Shown here one piece after another: positions 16,195 to 23,182 of a stretch of DNA of 30,317 bases. A program made the position numbers and the translations under genes. The notes below the pieces were generated by a model. The model saw only the letters and a program-made list of their open reading frames with translations, did not search any database and was not told the origin of the DNA. The DNA is from UBA3206 sp963623875. Its GTDB lineage: Bacteria; Bacillota_I; Bacilli_A; Acholeplasmatales; Anaeroplasmataceae. Every line of letters begins with the position of its first letter. The first letter of the stretch is position 1. The DNA lies in the NCBI GenBank assembly GCA_963623875.1, contig CAVFNL010000035.1, positions 1-30,317 on the forward strand, read 5' to 3'.

Positions 16195-16222
16195 TTGCTT
16201 TTTTTTTTTTTTGAATTAAAAT
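16195..16222 (+). promoter_or_regulatory. Putative promoter with T14 homopolymer in its spacer (BspA-like gene)
   Basis: TTGCTT (16195-16200) and TAAAAT (16217-16222) are separated by 16 bases, most of them part of an uninterrupted run of fourteen T (16199-16212). The rest of the gap from 16051 is A+T-rich with no gene; I see only a weak AAGTT/AACTT inverted repeat around 16135-16170. The promoter boxes are inferred; the T tract is plain in the sequence. Confidence 0.45.
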
Positions 16223-16245
16223 AAAAGCATAAGGAGATGATTTTT

Positions 16246-18240
16246 ATGGAACCAAATGAAAAAGAAAGTTTTTGGACTAAGACAAAAAATACATTTAAAA
16301 AGAATAATTATTTTTGGACAAAGATTGCGTCCGCTATACTTGCAGGAATAATTGTAATTATTCTAATAATATGTTTAGCAACATGTAATGGACATAATCA
16401 CAAATATGATTCTGCGTGGTCTAGTGATGAGACAAACCACTGGCATCAAGCTACATGTGAGCATGATAAGAAAAAGGATTTAGCAGCGCATACATATGGT
16501 GATTGGGTTATAGTAACAGAAGCTACTGAGACTACTAAAGGAAGTAAGAAGAGAGTATGTAGTGTTTGTAGCTATGTTGATACTGCAGAAATTGCAGTAA
16601 TACCACATACACATTCGCTTGTTCATCATGAAGCAGTTGATGCGACACATGCTACAAAAGGTAATATTGAATATTGGTTATGTTCTGGATGTGGTAAATA
16701 TTTTAGTGATGCGGCAGGAACAACTGAAATAGCAGATAAGACAAGTGTAGAGGTTAAATACTTTAGTAAAGGTCTTGAATACACTTTAAGTAGTGACGGA
16801 GCATCTTACCTTGTTTCAGGAATTGGTACTTGTACTGATACTGATATTGTTATCCCATCAACATATGAGGGAAAAGATGTAACAGGAATAACTGCTACAG
16901 CATTTGCTGAAAATGAAAGTATTACAAGTGTAGTAATACCAGATAATATTACAAGTATAGAAGGCCTTGCATTTCAACAATGCAGCAATATTACAAATGC
17001 AATAATTGGTAATGGTATTACAGAAATAAAATCTGCTTTCTTTCTTAGCTGTACAAATCTTGAATGGGTTGTATTACCAAGCACTGTTACAAGTATAAGT
17101 GAAATGGCATTTGACCATTGTGATAAATTAGAATATGTTTATTATAGTGGTAGTGTTACATCATGGGCAAACGTTGAAGTGGCTTCTTACCACAATGATC
17201 CTTTAAATACGGCTATATGTTATTATAGTGAAACAGTACCTACAGATGGTGATAACTCATATTGGCATTATGATACAACTGGTAACATCGCTGTTTGGAC
17301 TGTATATAAAGTTGCTAAAGTAGAAGCATCATGTACAGACGGACATGAAGAATATTATAAGTCTACAATTAATGAAAAAATATATAAGGACGAAGCCGGA
17401 ACAATAGAAACAACATTAGATGATTTAAAGATTACTGCATTAGGACATTCACTAGTTCATCATGAAGCAACAGATCCTACTAAAGATAAAGATGGTAACA
17501 TTGAGTACTGGTCATGTTCAGTATGTGGTAAATATTTTATTGATGCGGCAGGTACAACTGAAATTACAAAGACAAGTGTCATTGTTAAATATGCTAGTGA
17601 AGGACTTGCAATGCTTTATGATCCAAATACTGATTCTTATATTGTTGAAAGTCTTGGTACTTGTACTGATACTGATATTGTGATTCCTTCAACATATGAT
17701 GATTCTACACACGGCAACAAGAGTGTTACTAGTATTCTTGCTGGTGCGTTTCAAAATAAAAAAAATATTAAAAGTGTTGTTATTCCTGAAGGTGTTACAA
17801 CTATCGGAAATAATGCTTTTGAAGGATGTTCTAATTTAGAAAAAGTTGAAATTCCTAGTACAGTTATAACTATTGGGGAATATGCATTTAATGGTGGCAA
17901 TTTTCCTAGTAGTACTAATAAGATTTCTATTATTACAATTCCTAGTGGCATTACAACTATTAAAAGTAATACGTTTAGACGTTGTGCTAACTTAAAAGAA
18001 ATAGTACTTTTTGATAGTGTTACAACTATTGAATATAATGCATTCTTATTTAGTGGTCTTGAAGTTGTTTACTATGAAGGAACTGCTGAACAATTTGCTC
18101 AAATAACTGTTGGAGCTGTAGATGGTGGTGCTACACATAATTTTAGAGAAGCTACTAAATATTATTATAGTGAAACACAACCTACAGATATAGCCAATAA
18201 TTATTGGCATTATGTAGATGGTATTCCAACTAAATGGTAA
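16246..18240 (+). CDS. BspA-like leucine-rich-repeat surface protein with duplicated module
   Basis: 664 aa from ATG 16246; AAGGAG (16231-16236) is 9 bases upstream, whereas ATG 16237 directly touches it. Residues 27-46 form a membrane anchor ending in LATC, a weak lipobox-like site (Cys47), so it could instead be a lipoprotein. His/Cys-rich segments follow (HWHQATCEH, CSVC, CSGC). Two homologous modules begin with HSLVHHEA at residues 123 and 401; each holds YWxCSxCGKYF and GTCTDTDIVIPSTY (194 and 471). LRR_5/BspA-type repeats follow in each (AF...VVIP...ITSI; NAFEGCSNLEKVEIPSTV). Each module ends in a YYSET-PTD--N-YWHY segment. Such proteins are exposed on the cell surface and often bind host or microbial ligands; the ligand here is unknown. 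A strong terminator follows. Confidence 0.9.
   Translation: MEPNEKESFWTKTKNTFKKNNYFWTKIASAILAGIIVIILIICLATCNGHNHKYDSAWSSDETNHWHQATCEHDKKKDLAAHTYGDWVIVTEATETTKGSKKRVCSVCSYVDTAEIAVIPHTHSLVHHEAVDATHATKGNIEYWLCSGCGKYFSDAAGTTEIADKTSVEVKYFSKGLEYTLSSDGASYLVSGIGTCTDTDIVIPSTYEGKDVTGITATAFAENESITSVVIPDNITSIEGLAFQQCSNITNAIIGNGITEIKSAFFLSCTNLEWVVLPSTVTSISEMAFDHCDKLEYVYYSGSVTSWANVEVASYHNDPLNTAICYYSETVPTDGDNSYWHYDTTGNIAVWTVYKVAKVEASCTDGHEEYYKSTINEKIYKDEAGTIETTLDDLKITALGHSLVHHEATDPTKDKDGNIEYWSCSVCGKYFIDAAGTTEITKTSVIVKYASEGLAMLYDPNTDSYIVESLGTCTDTDIVIPSTYDDSTHGNKSVTSILAGAFQNKKNIKSVVIPEGVTTIGNNAFEGCSNLEKVEIPSTVITIGEYAFNGGNFPSSTNKISIITIPSGITTIKSNTFRRCANLKEIVLFDSVTTIEYNAFLFSGLEVVYYEGTAEQFAQITVGAVDGGATHNFREATKYYYSETQPTDIANNYWHYVDGIPTKW
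16612..18231 (+). repeat. In-frame tandem duplication inside the BspA-like gene (period about 831-834 nt)
   Basis: DNA matches are strong at the module starts (16612 and 17446, offset 834) and at the GGTACTTGTACTGATACTG stretch (16825 and 17656, offset 831 = 277 codons). Protein similarity covers the His/Cys segment, the linker, the LRR block and the YWHY ending. The two copies have clearly diverged in the LRR portion. Confidence 0.8.
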
Positions 18241-18258
18241 AATTAAATAAAATATAGG

Positions 18259-18304
18259 AATAAAAGTCTTTAGGTAAATAGGTACTTAAAGACTTTTATT
18301 ATAT
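18259..18304 (+). terminator. Terminator with 18-bp stem
   Basis: Bases 18259-18276 pair with 18283-18300 over 18 positions with one wobble, around a 6-base loop. The 3' arm is T-rich (GACTTTTATT). It ends the BspA-like gene. Confidence 0.8.
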
Positions 18305-18366
18305 CTAATTTGTTTATAACCTTTAACATAATTAATTATTTTGTTAGTGTATATGTGAAATTAAAA

Positions 18367-18387
18367 TGATATAATGTTAGTGGTGAT
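18367..18387 (+). promoter_or_regulatory. Extended -10 promoter and shifted Shine-Dalgarno of rlmD
   Basis: TGA-TATAAT (18367-18375) is an extended -10. GGTGAT (18382-18387) starts 7 bases after it, near the expected transcription start, and ends 3 bases before ATG 18391. This is the same layout as at 12592 and 29183. Confidence 0.65.
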
Positions 18388-18390
18388 ATT

Positions 18391-19761
18391 ATGTTAAATG
18401 TTAATGATGAAATAACAATTACAATTAAAAGATTAGGAATAAATGGAGAAGGAATAGGATACTATAATAGACTTTTAGTATTTGTTCCATTCGCAATACC
18501 AGGAGAAGTGTGTAATGTTATTATTACATCAGTTTCTGAAAAAATGGCTTTTGCGAAAATAAAAGAAATAAAAACAGTTTCAAAATTTAGAGTTGAGCCT
18601 AAATGTAAATATTATCTAAGATGCGGCGGATGTAATACAATGCATATAGATTATAATAAAATGGCTGAATTTAAAAGAGATAGAGTAATAGAATCTATTA
18701 CACGTTATACTGACTTAAATCCTAGATCATTTGAAATTAAGCAAACTATAACTATGCATAATCCTTACAATTATCGTTTTAAATCATCTCTTCCTGTCCG
18801 CAAGTTTAATGATAACGCAACTGTAGGTCTTTATTCTTTAGATGGAAAAGAAGTAATATATATTGATTCATGCATGAATCAAGCAGATAAAGTAAACACA
18901 ATAAATACTAAAATTTTAGGATATATGGATGAACTTAATGTTGTGCCATATAATGAAAAATATAAAAGAGGAGAAGTCAAATATATAGTTACAAGAGTAT
19001 CTCATTTTAATAAAGAAGCTCAAGTAACATTTATTGTATCATCTAAAACACCAAAAATTATGGAACTTGCTAAAAAGGTAATAAATATTGAAGGAGTATC
19101 TTCTGTATATGAAAGTATTTCTGATGGTGAAGGTGATTCTTTAATATTTGGTTCTAATATTAAAAGATTAGAAGGAAAAGAATCAATTGTTGAAAGCATT
19201 GGAAAATATAAGTTTGAATTACTTCCAAATGCTTTTTTCCAACTTAATCCTATACAGACTGAAGTTTTATATGAACGTGTTTTAAAAGCTTGTAAATTAA
19301 GTTTTAAAGAGCGTGTTCTTGATGCATATTGTGGAGTAGGTACAATAGGTATTTATTTATCTCATAATGCAAAAGAGGTTGTAGGTATTGAATACAATAA
19401 GGAAGCAGTAGTAAATGCAAACAATAATGCATTGTTAAATAAAGTTAAAAATGCTAAATTCATTCAAGGTGATGTAGTAGAGTTACTACCACACATGATT
19501 GAAAGTGGTGAGGCGTTTGATGTAATAGTCTTAGACCCACCAAGAGTAGGACTTACAGCTAAATTATGTGAAGTATTAAATGATAGTAATACTAAGCGAA
19601 TAGTTTATGTTTCATGTAATCCTGCAACACTTGCAAAAGATTTAAATATATTAAGTGAAAAATATAATGTTAAATATATTGAACCTATAGATATGTTCCC
19701 AAATACATCACATGTGGAGACTATTGTGTTGCTACAACGAAAAATGGAGCAAAACTCATAA
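18391..19761 (+). CDS. rlmD: RlmD/RumA-family 23S rRNA (uracil-5-)-methyltransferase
   Basis: 456 aa. An N-terminal TRAM-like domain (about 1-60) is followed by an iron-sulfur cluster motif with Cys72, Cys78, Cys81 (RCGGC) and Cys161. The methyltransferase core has DAYCGVGTIGIYLS (SAM binding), VLDPPRVGL and the nucleophile Cys409 in VSCNPATLAKDL. It makes 5-methyluridine in 23S rRNA. Bacilli carry one or more paralogues (RlmCD type), so whether the target is U747, U1939 or both cannot be told here; the symbol is family level. It has its own compact promoter and no obvious terminator, and its 3' end borders the accessory region. Confidence 0.92.
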   Translation: MLNVNDEITITIKRLGINGEGIGYYNRLLVFVPFAIPGEVCNVIITSVSEKMAFAKIKEIKTVSKFRVEPKCKYYLRCGGCNTMHIDYNKMAEFKRDRVIESITRYTDLNPRSFEIKQTITMHNPYNYRFKSSLPVRKFNDNATVGLYSLDGKEVIYIDSCMNQADKVNTINTKILGYMDELNVVPYNEKYKRGEVKYIVTRVSHFNKEAQVTFIVSSKTPKIMELAKKVINIEGVSSVYESISDGEGDSLIFGSNIKRLEGKESIVESIGKYKFELLPNAFFQLNPIQTEVLYERVLKACKLSFKERVLDAYCGVGTIGIYLSHNAKEVVGIEYNKEAVVNANNNALLNKVKNAKFIQGDVVELLPHMIESGEAFDVIVLDPPRVGLTAKLCEVLNDSNTKRIVYVSCNPATLAKDLNILSEKYNVKYIEPIDMFPNTSHVETIVLLQRKMEQNS

Positions 19762-19779
19762 AAATCCTAGATGACGTTA

Positions 19780-20025
19780 TTATTTGGCTTCCCACAAGCC
19801 CATTGGATGATTTAAAACATCTTCAACCTTATAGTTTTCAAAAAGAACGTTAGGAATAAATGATTTATTATTGATACCATCGATGAATTCTGTGTTATTT
19901 GAATCTAAGATAAACATCTCGATGATTTTCTTTGAAATATAAGATGTTACGTCGTCTACGTCAAACTTAATTTCTTTATGCAAGACAGGAATCAGCGTTT
20001 CTTTTATTCTTTGATAATTTAAGTT
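19780..20025 (-). pseudogene. C-terminal fragment, possibly of an AbiEii/AbiGii-type nucleotidyltransferase toxin
   Basis: The minus-strand frame is open from 20025 to the stop at 19780 (about 81 codons) but contains no ATG or ribosome site near its beginning; TTG 19983 is the only late candidate. The encoded end, KVEDVLNHPMGLWEAK after FIPNVLFENY, resembles what I recall of the C-terminus of AbiEii/AbiGii-family toxins (a NHPMALWK-type ending). A neighbouring frame continues with plausible coding sequence toward 20085, suggesting a frameshift. I interpret it as the 3' remnant of a larger gene. The base composition is richer in G+C than the flanking core genes. The family call is tentative. 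Confidence 0.4.
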
Positions 20026-20097
20026 TTAATGCATATGGACTCTAAAAAAATTAATCGTTGGCCATGTGGAGGATGATAAATTTTAGATAGCGTCTAC

Positions 20098-20144
20098 TTG
20101 TGCTGTGGCTAAATATATGTTATAATATAGCCACAAGGAAGGAG
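20098..20144 (+). promoter_or_regulatory. Promoter with palindromic operator of the toxin-antitoxin pair
   Basis: TTGTGC (20098-20103), 17 bases, TATAAT (20121-20126). The inverted repeat TGTGGCTA (20104-20111) / TAGCCACA (20128-20135) brackets the -10 and spacer. This is the expected position for an autorepressor site of the antitoxin or the complex. AAGGAAGGAG (20135-20144) is the ribosome site. Confidence 0.75.
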
Positions 20145-20152
20145 CTGATTCT

Positions 20153-20410
20153 ATGCAAATTATTCCAATGCGAGATCTAAAGAATACGGTTGAAGTAGAA
20201 CGCCGTTGTAAAGAAGAAAACGGTCCTGTATTTGTAACTAAGAATGGATACGGTAAATTGGTTGTTATGGACATTGATTATTATGAAAAAACTATGAGAA
20301 AGATGTATGAAGCAAAAACAATCTTAGATGGTTTAAAAGACGTAAAATCCGGAAATATTGTAGACGGAGACACTGCAATTTCTAATATAAGGAGCAAATA
20401 TGGCATCTAA
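20153..20410 (+). CDS. Phd/YefM-type antitoxin
   Basis: 85 aa. The N-terminus (MQIIPMRDLKNTVEVERRCKEENGPVFVTKNGYGKLVVMDIDYYEK) is the Phd/YefM fold: a short strand, the RDL-type helix, the PVFVTKNG hairpin and the xxVVMDxxxYE segment. The C-terminal tail (GLKDVKSGNIVDGDTAISNIRSKYGI) would be the toxin-binding part. It neutralises the downstream toxin and represses the operon through the palindrome at 20104-20135. Its last 11 bases overlap the toxin gene. The sequence has higher G+C than the core genes, suggesting acquisition. Confidence 0.88.
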   Translation: MQIIPMRDLKNTVEVERRCKEENGPVFVTKNGYGKLVVMDIDYYEKTMRKMYEAKTILDGLKDVKSGNIVDGDTAISNIRSKYGI

Positions 20411-20732
20411 ATTTGGATATCGCCTAAGCAAAAGAGCAGAAGCGGATTTAGATGGAATTGTCTCGTGTATCGCAGTTGAACTTACAAACCTACAGGCTGC
20501 ATCTGATTTTATAGATAAGCTGCAAGATAATATTGAAGAAGCAAGAAATTTTCCTGAAAGTGGCTCTCTTGTACACAATGAATTTTTGCAAGTAGAAAAC
20601 GTGCGAAAGAAATTGGTTGGGAATTATATTATGTACTATCTTCCGGATACTGAAGAGAAGTTAATTTACATCCTACGTATTGTATATGGTAAACGGAATA
20701 TGGATGAAATTCTTAATAAATTGGATATTTGA
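20400..20732 (+). CDS. RelE/ParE-family toxin
   Basis: 110 aa. The pattern YRLSKRAEADLDGIVSCIA-(helix)-FIDKLQDNIEEARNFPESGS, then VRKKLVGNYIMYYLPDTEEKLIYILRIVYGKRNMDEIL is typical of the RelE/ParE superfamily: two N-terminal helices, a late strand with conserved Arg (VRKK), a Tyr-rich strand and an IYGKR-type ending. RelE-like toxins cleave mRNA in the ribosome; ParE-like ones poison gyrase. The sequence does not decide which applies. AAGGAG (20389-20394) lies 5 bases before ATG, and the start overlaps the antitoxin gene, so translation is coupled. The frame is intact and the pair looks functional. Confidence 0.88.
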   Translation: MASKFGYRLSKRAEADLDGIVSCIAVELTNLQAASDFIDKLQDNIEEARNFPESGSLVHNEFLQVENVRKKLVGNYIMYYLPDTEEKLIYILRIVYGKRNMDEILNKLDI

Positions 20733-20930
20733 TCACGTAAGCATCGGTCACAAGGGCTCTCTAAAATCTACGCCGTAGGACTTAGAGACTTAGCTATAAA
20801 ATCGGCATCGTATCAAACTATAAACAAATTTACGTAGATTATAGCTATAAAATCAGTGCTGTATTATAAAAAATAATGGGATATCCAAGAAAACAGGCAT
20901 CTCATTTTGCATAAGACAAATTAATATATT
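20733..20930. repeat. Noncoding stretch with degenerate direct repeats and a hairpin
   Basis: No gene is visible between the toxin and the transposase remnant. TAGCTATAAAATC occurs at 20791-20803 and again at 20842-20854, 51 bases apart. Both copies follow an AAATYTACG...GTAG-like stretch and precede a G-T-A-T-A-rich stretch. The second copy contains the perfect palindrome TTATAGCTATAA. Further on, AATGGGAT (20875-20882) can pair with ATCTCATT (20899-20906, one wobble), a possible weak terminator. Two units are too few and too degenerate for a CRISPR array. Confidence 0.5.
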
Positions 20931-20938
20931 TTGATTAT

Positions 20939-21475
20939 TTAATTCTTATGGTAAGGCCCTCGAGCCTTACCAATTTTTTTATTTGTATATTTTTTACTAT
21001 TATATAAAATTGGAGAATCTGAATTCATAGTATACATAACTCTATTTCTCATTCTTGCGAAATTAGTTGAACCAAAAGAAGTTCTAAATAAAGTTTTGAT
21101 ATCTCTATTAGCACGTTTCATAGGCCCATAAGAAATTCTAGTGCCATCTACTCTTGAAAATGAATTTAATATTCCCCTTTTCCAATTTAATAATAGTTTC
21201 CAAGCAGGTATATGTTTTGCTATATGAGATGATTGAAATTTTATTATAATTTCATCAAATCAATTTTTACAATTTTCTAAAGTGGCACATTCATTAAAGT
21301 TCATATACTCATGTAGAAGTTCATATGCAAGCTTTAATTCAAAATCAATAGATAACATGTAATCTATGATTTCAAATACAAGACATATATTGACCATTAC
21401 GGCTTGTTTTAAACTTCTTGTGTTAAGGGTATAATGAAGATGGTTCTTTCCAAAGTTAGTTGAAACCAACCACAA
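20939..21475 (-). pseudogene. ISL3-family transposase remnant, C-terminal part
   Basis: Two adjacent minus-strand open segments (21475-21260 and 21256-20939) are in the same frame, separated by one TGA at 21257-21259, probably a mutated Trp codon. Together they give about 178 aa matching the end of ISL3-type transposases: LAYELLHEYMNFNE, a lone PAWKLLLNWKRGILNSFSR segment and GPMKRANRDIKTLFRTSFGSTNFARMRNRVMY. The catalytic Glu expected in the GP(I/M)EG motif is replaced (GPMKRA), so it is dead apart from truncation. The N-terminal two thirds are missing. It sits head-to-head with a different ISL3-type remnant on the plus strand 38 bases away. Confidence 0.8.
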
Positions 21476-21512
21476 AATATGGTTTAATTAGTTAAACAAC
21501 GAGGTATGCTAT

Positions 21513-22708
21513 ATGGAAGATTACATTAATTAATTAAGCACTAATTTAAATCTAATTTATACAGAAAAATCAAAAAATGGTTATGTATTTACAGTTGAAT
21601 CTAAATTAGAAAACGTAACTTGTCCGTACTGTGGTGAGGCATCAAATAAATGTCATTCAAAATATTATAAATCCTTTGATGATATACCTCTTAATGGAAA
21701 AAGAGTAACTATTAAAATAAAAAATAGAAAGATGTTTTGCAACAATCCTAAATGTGATCACAAAACTTTTAGTGAAACATTAATGTTTGTTTCTAGACGT
21801 GCTAAGCGAACAAAGAGATTAGAAGATTATGTTCTTGATATTTCAAAAAATGTATCGTCAATAAATGCACAAAATATTTTGAGAAAAAACGGAATAAAAA
21901 TAGGTAAAAGTACAATTTGTACTTTTTTAAAAAAAAGATAGAGACATAATCAATTATAATGATGTTGAAATAGTAGGAATTGATGATTTTTCTATGAAAA
22001 AGCATCATACTTATGGAACTGTTATGATAGATCATAAGACTAGAAACATTATTTCTATGATTAATTCTAGAGATAAGGGAAATGTATCTGAATGGTTAAA
22101 AATATTTCCAAATCTTAAGATAGTTACTAGAGATGGATCTATAATTTATAAAAATTCAATTGAAATGGCGAATAAAGATATCATTCAAATTACAGATAGA
22201 TTTCATTTAATAAAAGGTCTCTCTGAAGTATTAAATGAATATATAAGGCATAACATACTTAAAATTCTAATTATAGATAAAATTGAGTCAGATTTTAAGA
22301 TTAAAACGCTAAAGAAAAAGTTTATTTCTACTAAAAAAACTATTGAATCGGGTGTTACTTTTACAAATGCATGTAAAGAAAACGATATGAATTACAGAAC
22401 AATGAAAAAATTAATAGAATTAAATGAATTAGAGTTGAATAAATATTTTGAAGATAAGCAAACTAAAATTAGACTCGAAAAAATAGAGAAAAAGAATGAG
22501 ACTGTGTTTTATATTCAGGAACTTTATAAAGATGGGGTTTCTATAAGAGAAATTTCAAGGCAAACTGACATCGATAGACGAACTGCAAGAAAATACGTGT
22601 AACCTAAATTTAAGTTTACATTGGATTCTACTTCAAGAGAACGTACTAATTCTTGTACAGAATATGAAGAAATAATAATCGAGATGATAAAGCAAAAAGC
22701 TACGATTA
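21513..22708 (+). pseudogene. ISL3-family transposase remnant, N-terminal and central part
   Basis: ATG 21513 (ACGAGG upstream) starts MEDYIN, then an in-frame TAA (21531-21533). The frame continues through the family's zinc ribbon (CPYCG ... CNNPKCDHKTFSE) and a helix-turn-helix to a TAG at 21939-21941. A shift by one base in the A8 run (21929-21936) restores the frame: IDDFSMKKHHTYG (first catalytic Asp), VTRDGS, ITDRFHLIKGLSEVLNEYIRHN (second Asp region) and an inserted SIREISRQTDIDRRTARKYV helix-turn-helix, ending at TAA 22600-22602. Similarity runs on to about 22708 (KQKATIKR) and stops abruptly where ATPase sequence begins. The C-terminal catalytic Glu region is missing. Multiple lesions mean it is inactive. 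Confidence 0.85.
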
Positions 22709-23120
22709 AAAGACATTTTTGTTATCCATCAATTTCTAGCGCATTACTAAATCTTACAAGAGAAAGACTTTTAGCAAATTTAGAGTTACTAGGCTTTTTT
22801 TGCATCTTTAGTTGAAAGAGATTTGCTAAGTTATGTAGACTCATTTGGTGCCAAATTATACCATTATCAAGATTATTAAAATAATGAAATGGATGCTATA
22901 ATTGAATTAGAAGATGGTTCGTGGTGCGTAATAGAAATAAAACTTGGTATTAATTAGATTGATTCTATTGCGAATAATCTTGTTAAGATTAACAATGCAA
23001 TTATGAAAAATGGTGGTAAATCAGCTAAAAGTTTATGTGCAATTTGCGGATTAACAAATGCGGCGTATAAACGTTCTGATTGGAGTATATGTTGTACCTA
23101 TAACTTCATTGAAAAATTGA
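22709..23120 (+). pseudogene. Decayed C-terminus of a DUF4143-type AAA ATPase
   Basis: From 22711 the sequence reads HFCYPSISSALLNLTRERLL and, after a frameshift in the T run near 22795-22801, SLVERDLLSYVDSFGAKLYHYQDY. A stop (22877-22879) follows, then NEMDAIIELEDGSWCVIEIKLG, a second stop near 22955, and SIANNLVKINNAIM...CGLTNAAYKR. Skipping one extra T near 23082 yields DGVYVVPITSLKN and TGA at 23118-23120. This order is the C-terminal part of the archaeal/bacterial ATPase family with a DUF4143 domain (RHF-DPS, FLFESL-ERDL, EIKLG, DGVYVVPI). The ATP-binding N-terminal half is absent. It joins the transposase remnant in frame. Confidence 0.75.
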
Positions 23121-23131
23121 TACTTTTGTAT

Positions 23132-23146
23132 TTGACATACTGGCAG
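23132..23146 (+). promoter_or_regulatory. Third copy of the TetR operator-like sequence
   Basis: TTGACATACTGGCAG differs at one of 15 positions from the putative operator at 23872-23886 (TTGACATACTGTCAG). It lies downstream of the TetR gene and partly overlaps the hairpin at 23143. Function is unknown; it could be a leftover of a lost regulated promoter. Confidence 0.4.
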
Positions 23147-23170
23147 CATCAAAAAAATGCTGCAGTTTTG
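23143..23170. terminator. Hairpin between the ATPase remnant and the TetR gene
   Basis: GCAGCAT (23143-23149) / ATGCTGC (23157-23163), loop CAAAAAA, followed on the plus strand by AGTTTTG. On the minus strand the hairpin is followed by a poorer T tract. It may serve as terminator for either strand. Confidence 0.5.
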
Positions 23171-23182
23171 ATACACTCTTAA

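Noticed and set aside
20791..20854. CRISPR-like direct repeats.
   Set aside because: Only two imperfect units with uneven flanks, no third repeat and no cas genes in the window.
20950..20971. Hairpin GGTAAGGC / GCCTTACC followed by seven T, looking like a terminator or IS end on the plus strand.
   Set aside because: It lies inside the minus-strand transposase remnant and encodes its GKARGPY ending, so the symmetry may be a by-product of coding. I could not support a separate terminator or inverted repeat.
21482..21497. Perfect inverted repeat GTTTAA-TTAG-TTAAAC before the plus-strand transposase remnant.
   Set aside because: It is short, purely local and made mostly of A and T; no matching copy was found at the other end, so I do not call it an IS terminal repeat.
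21929..21941. A8 run in the transposase remnant as a programmed frameshift site.
   Set aside because: The shift needed is +1 (one extra A), not the usual -1 on A-runs in IS elements, and the gene has other stops, so decay is the simpler reading.
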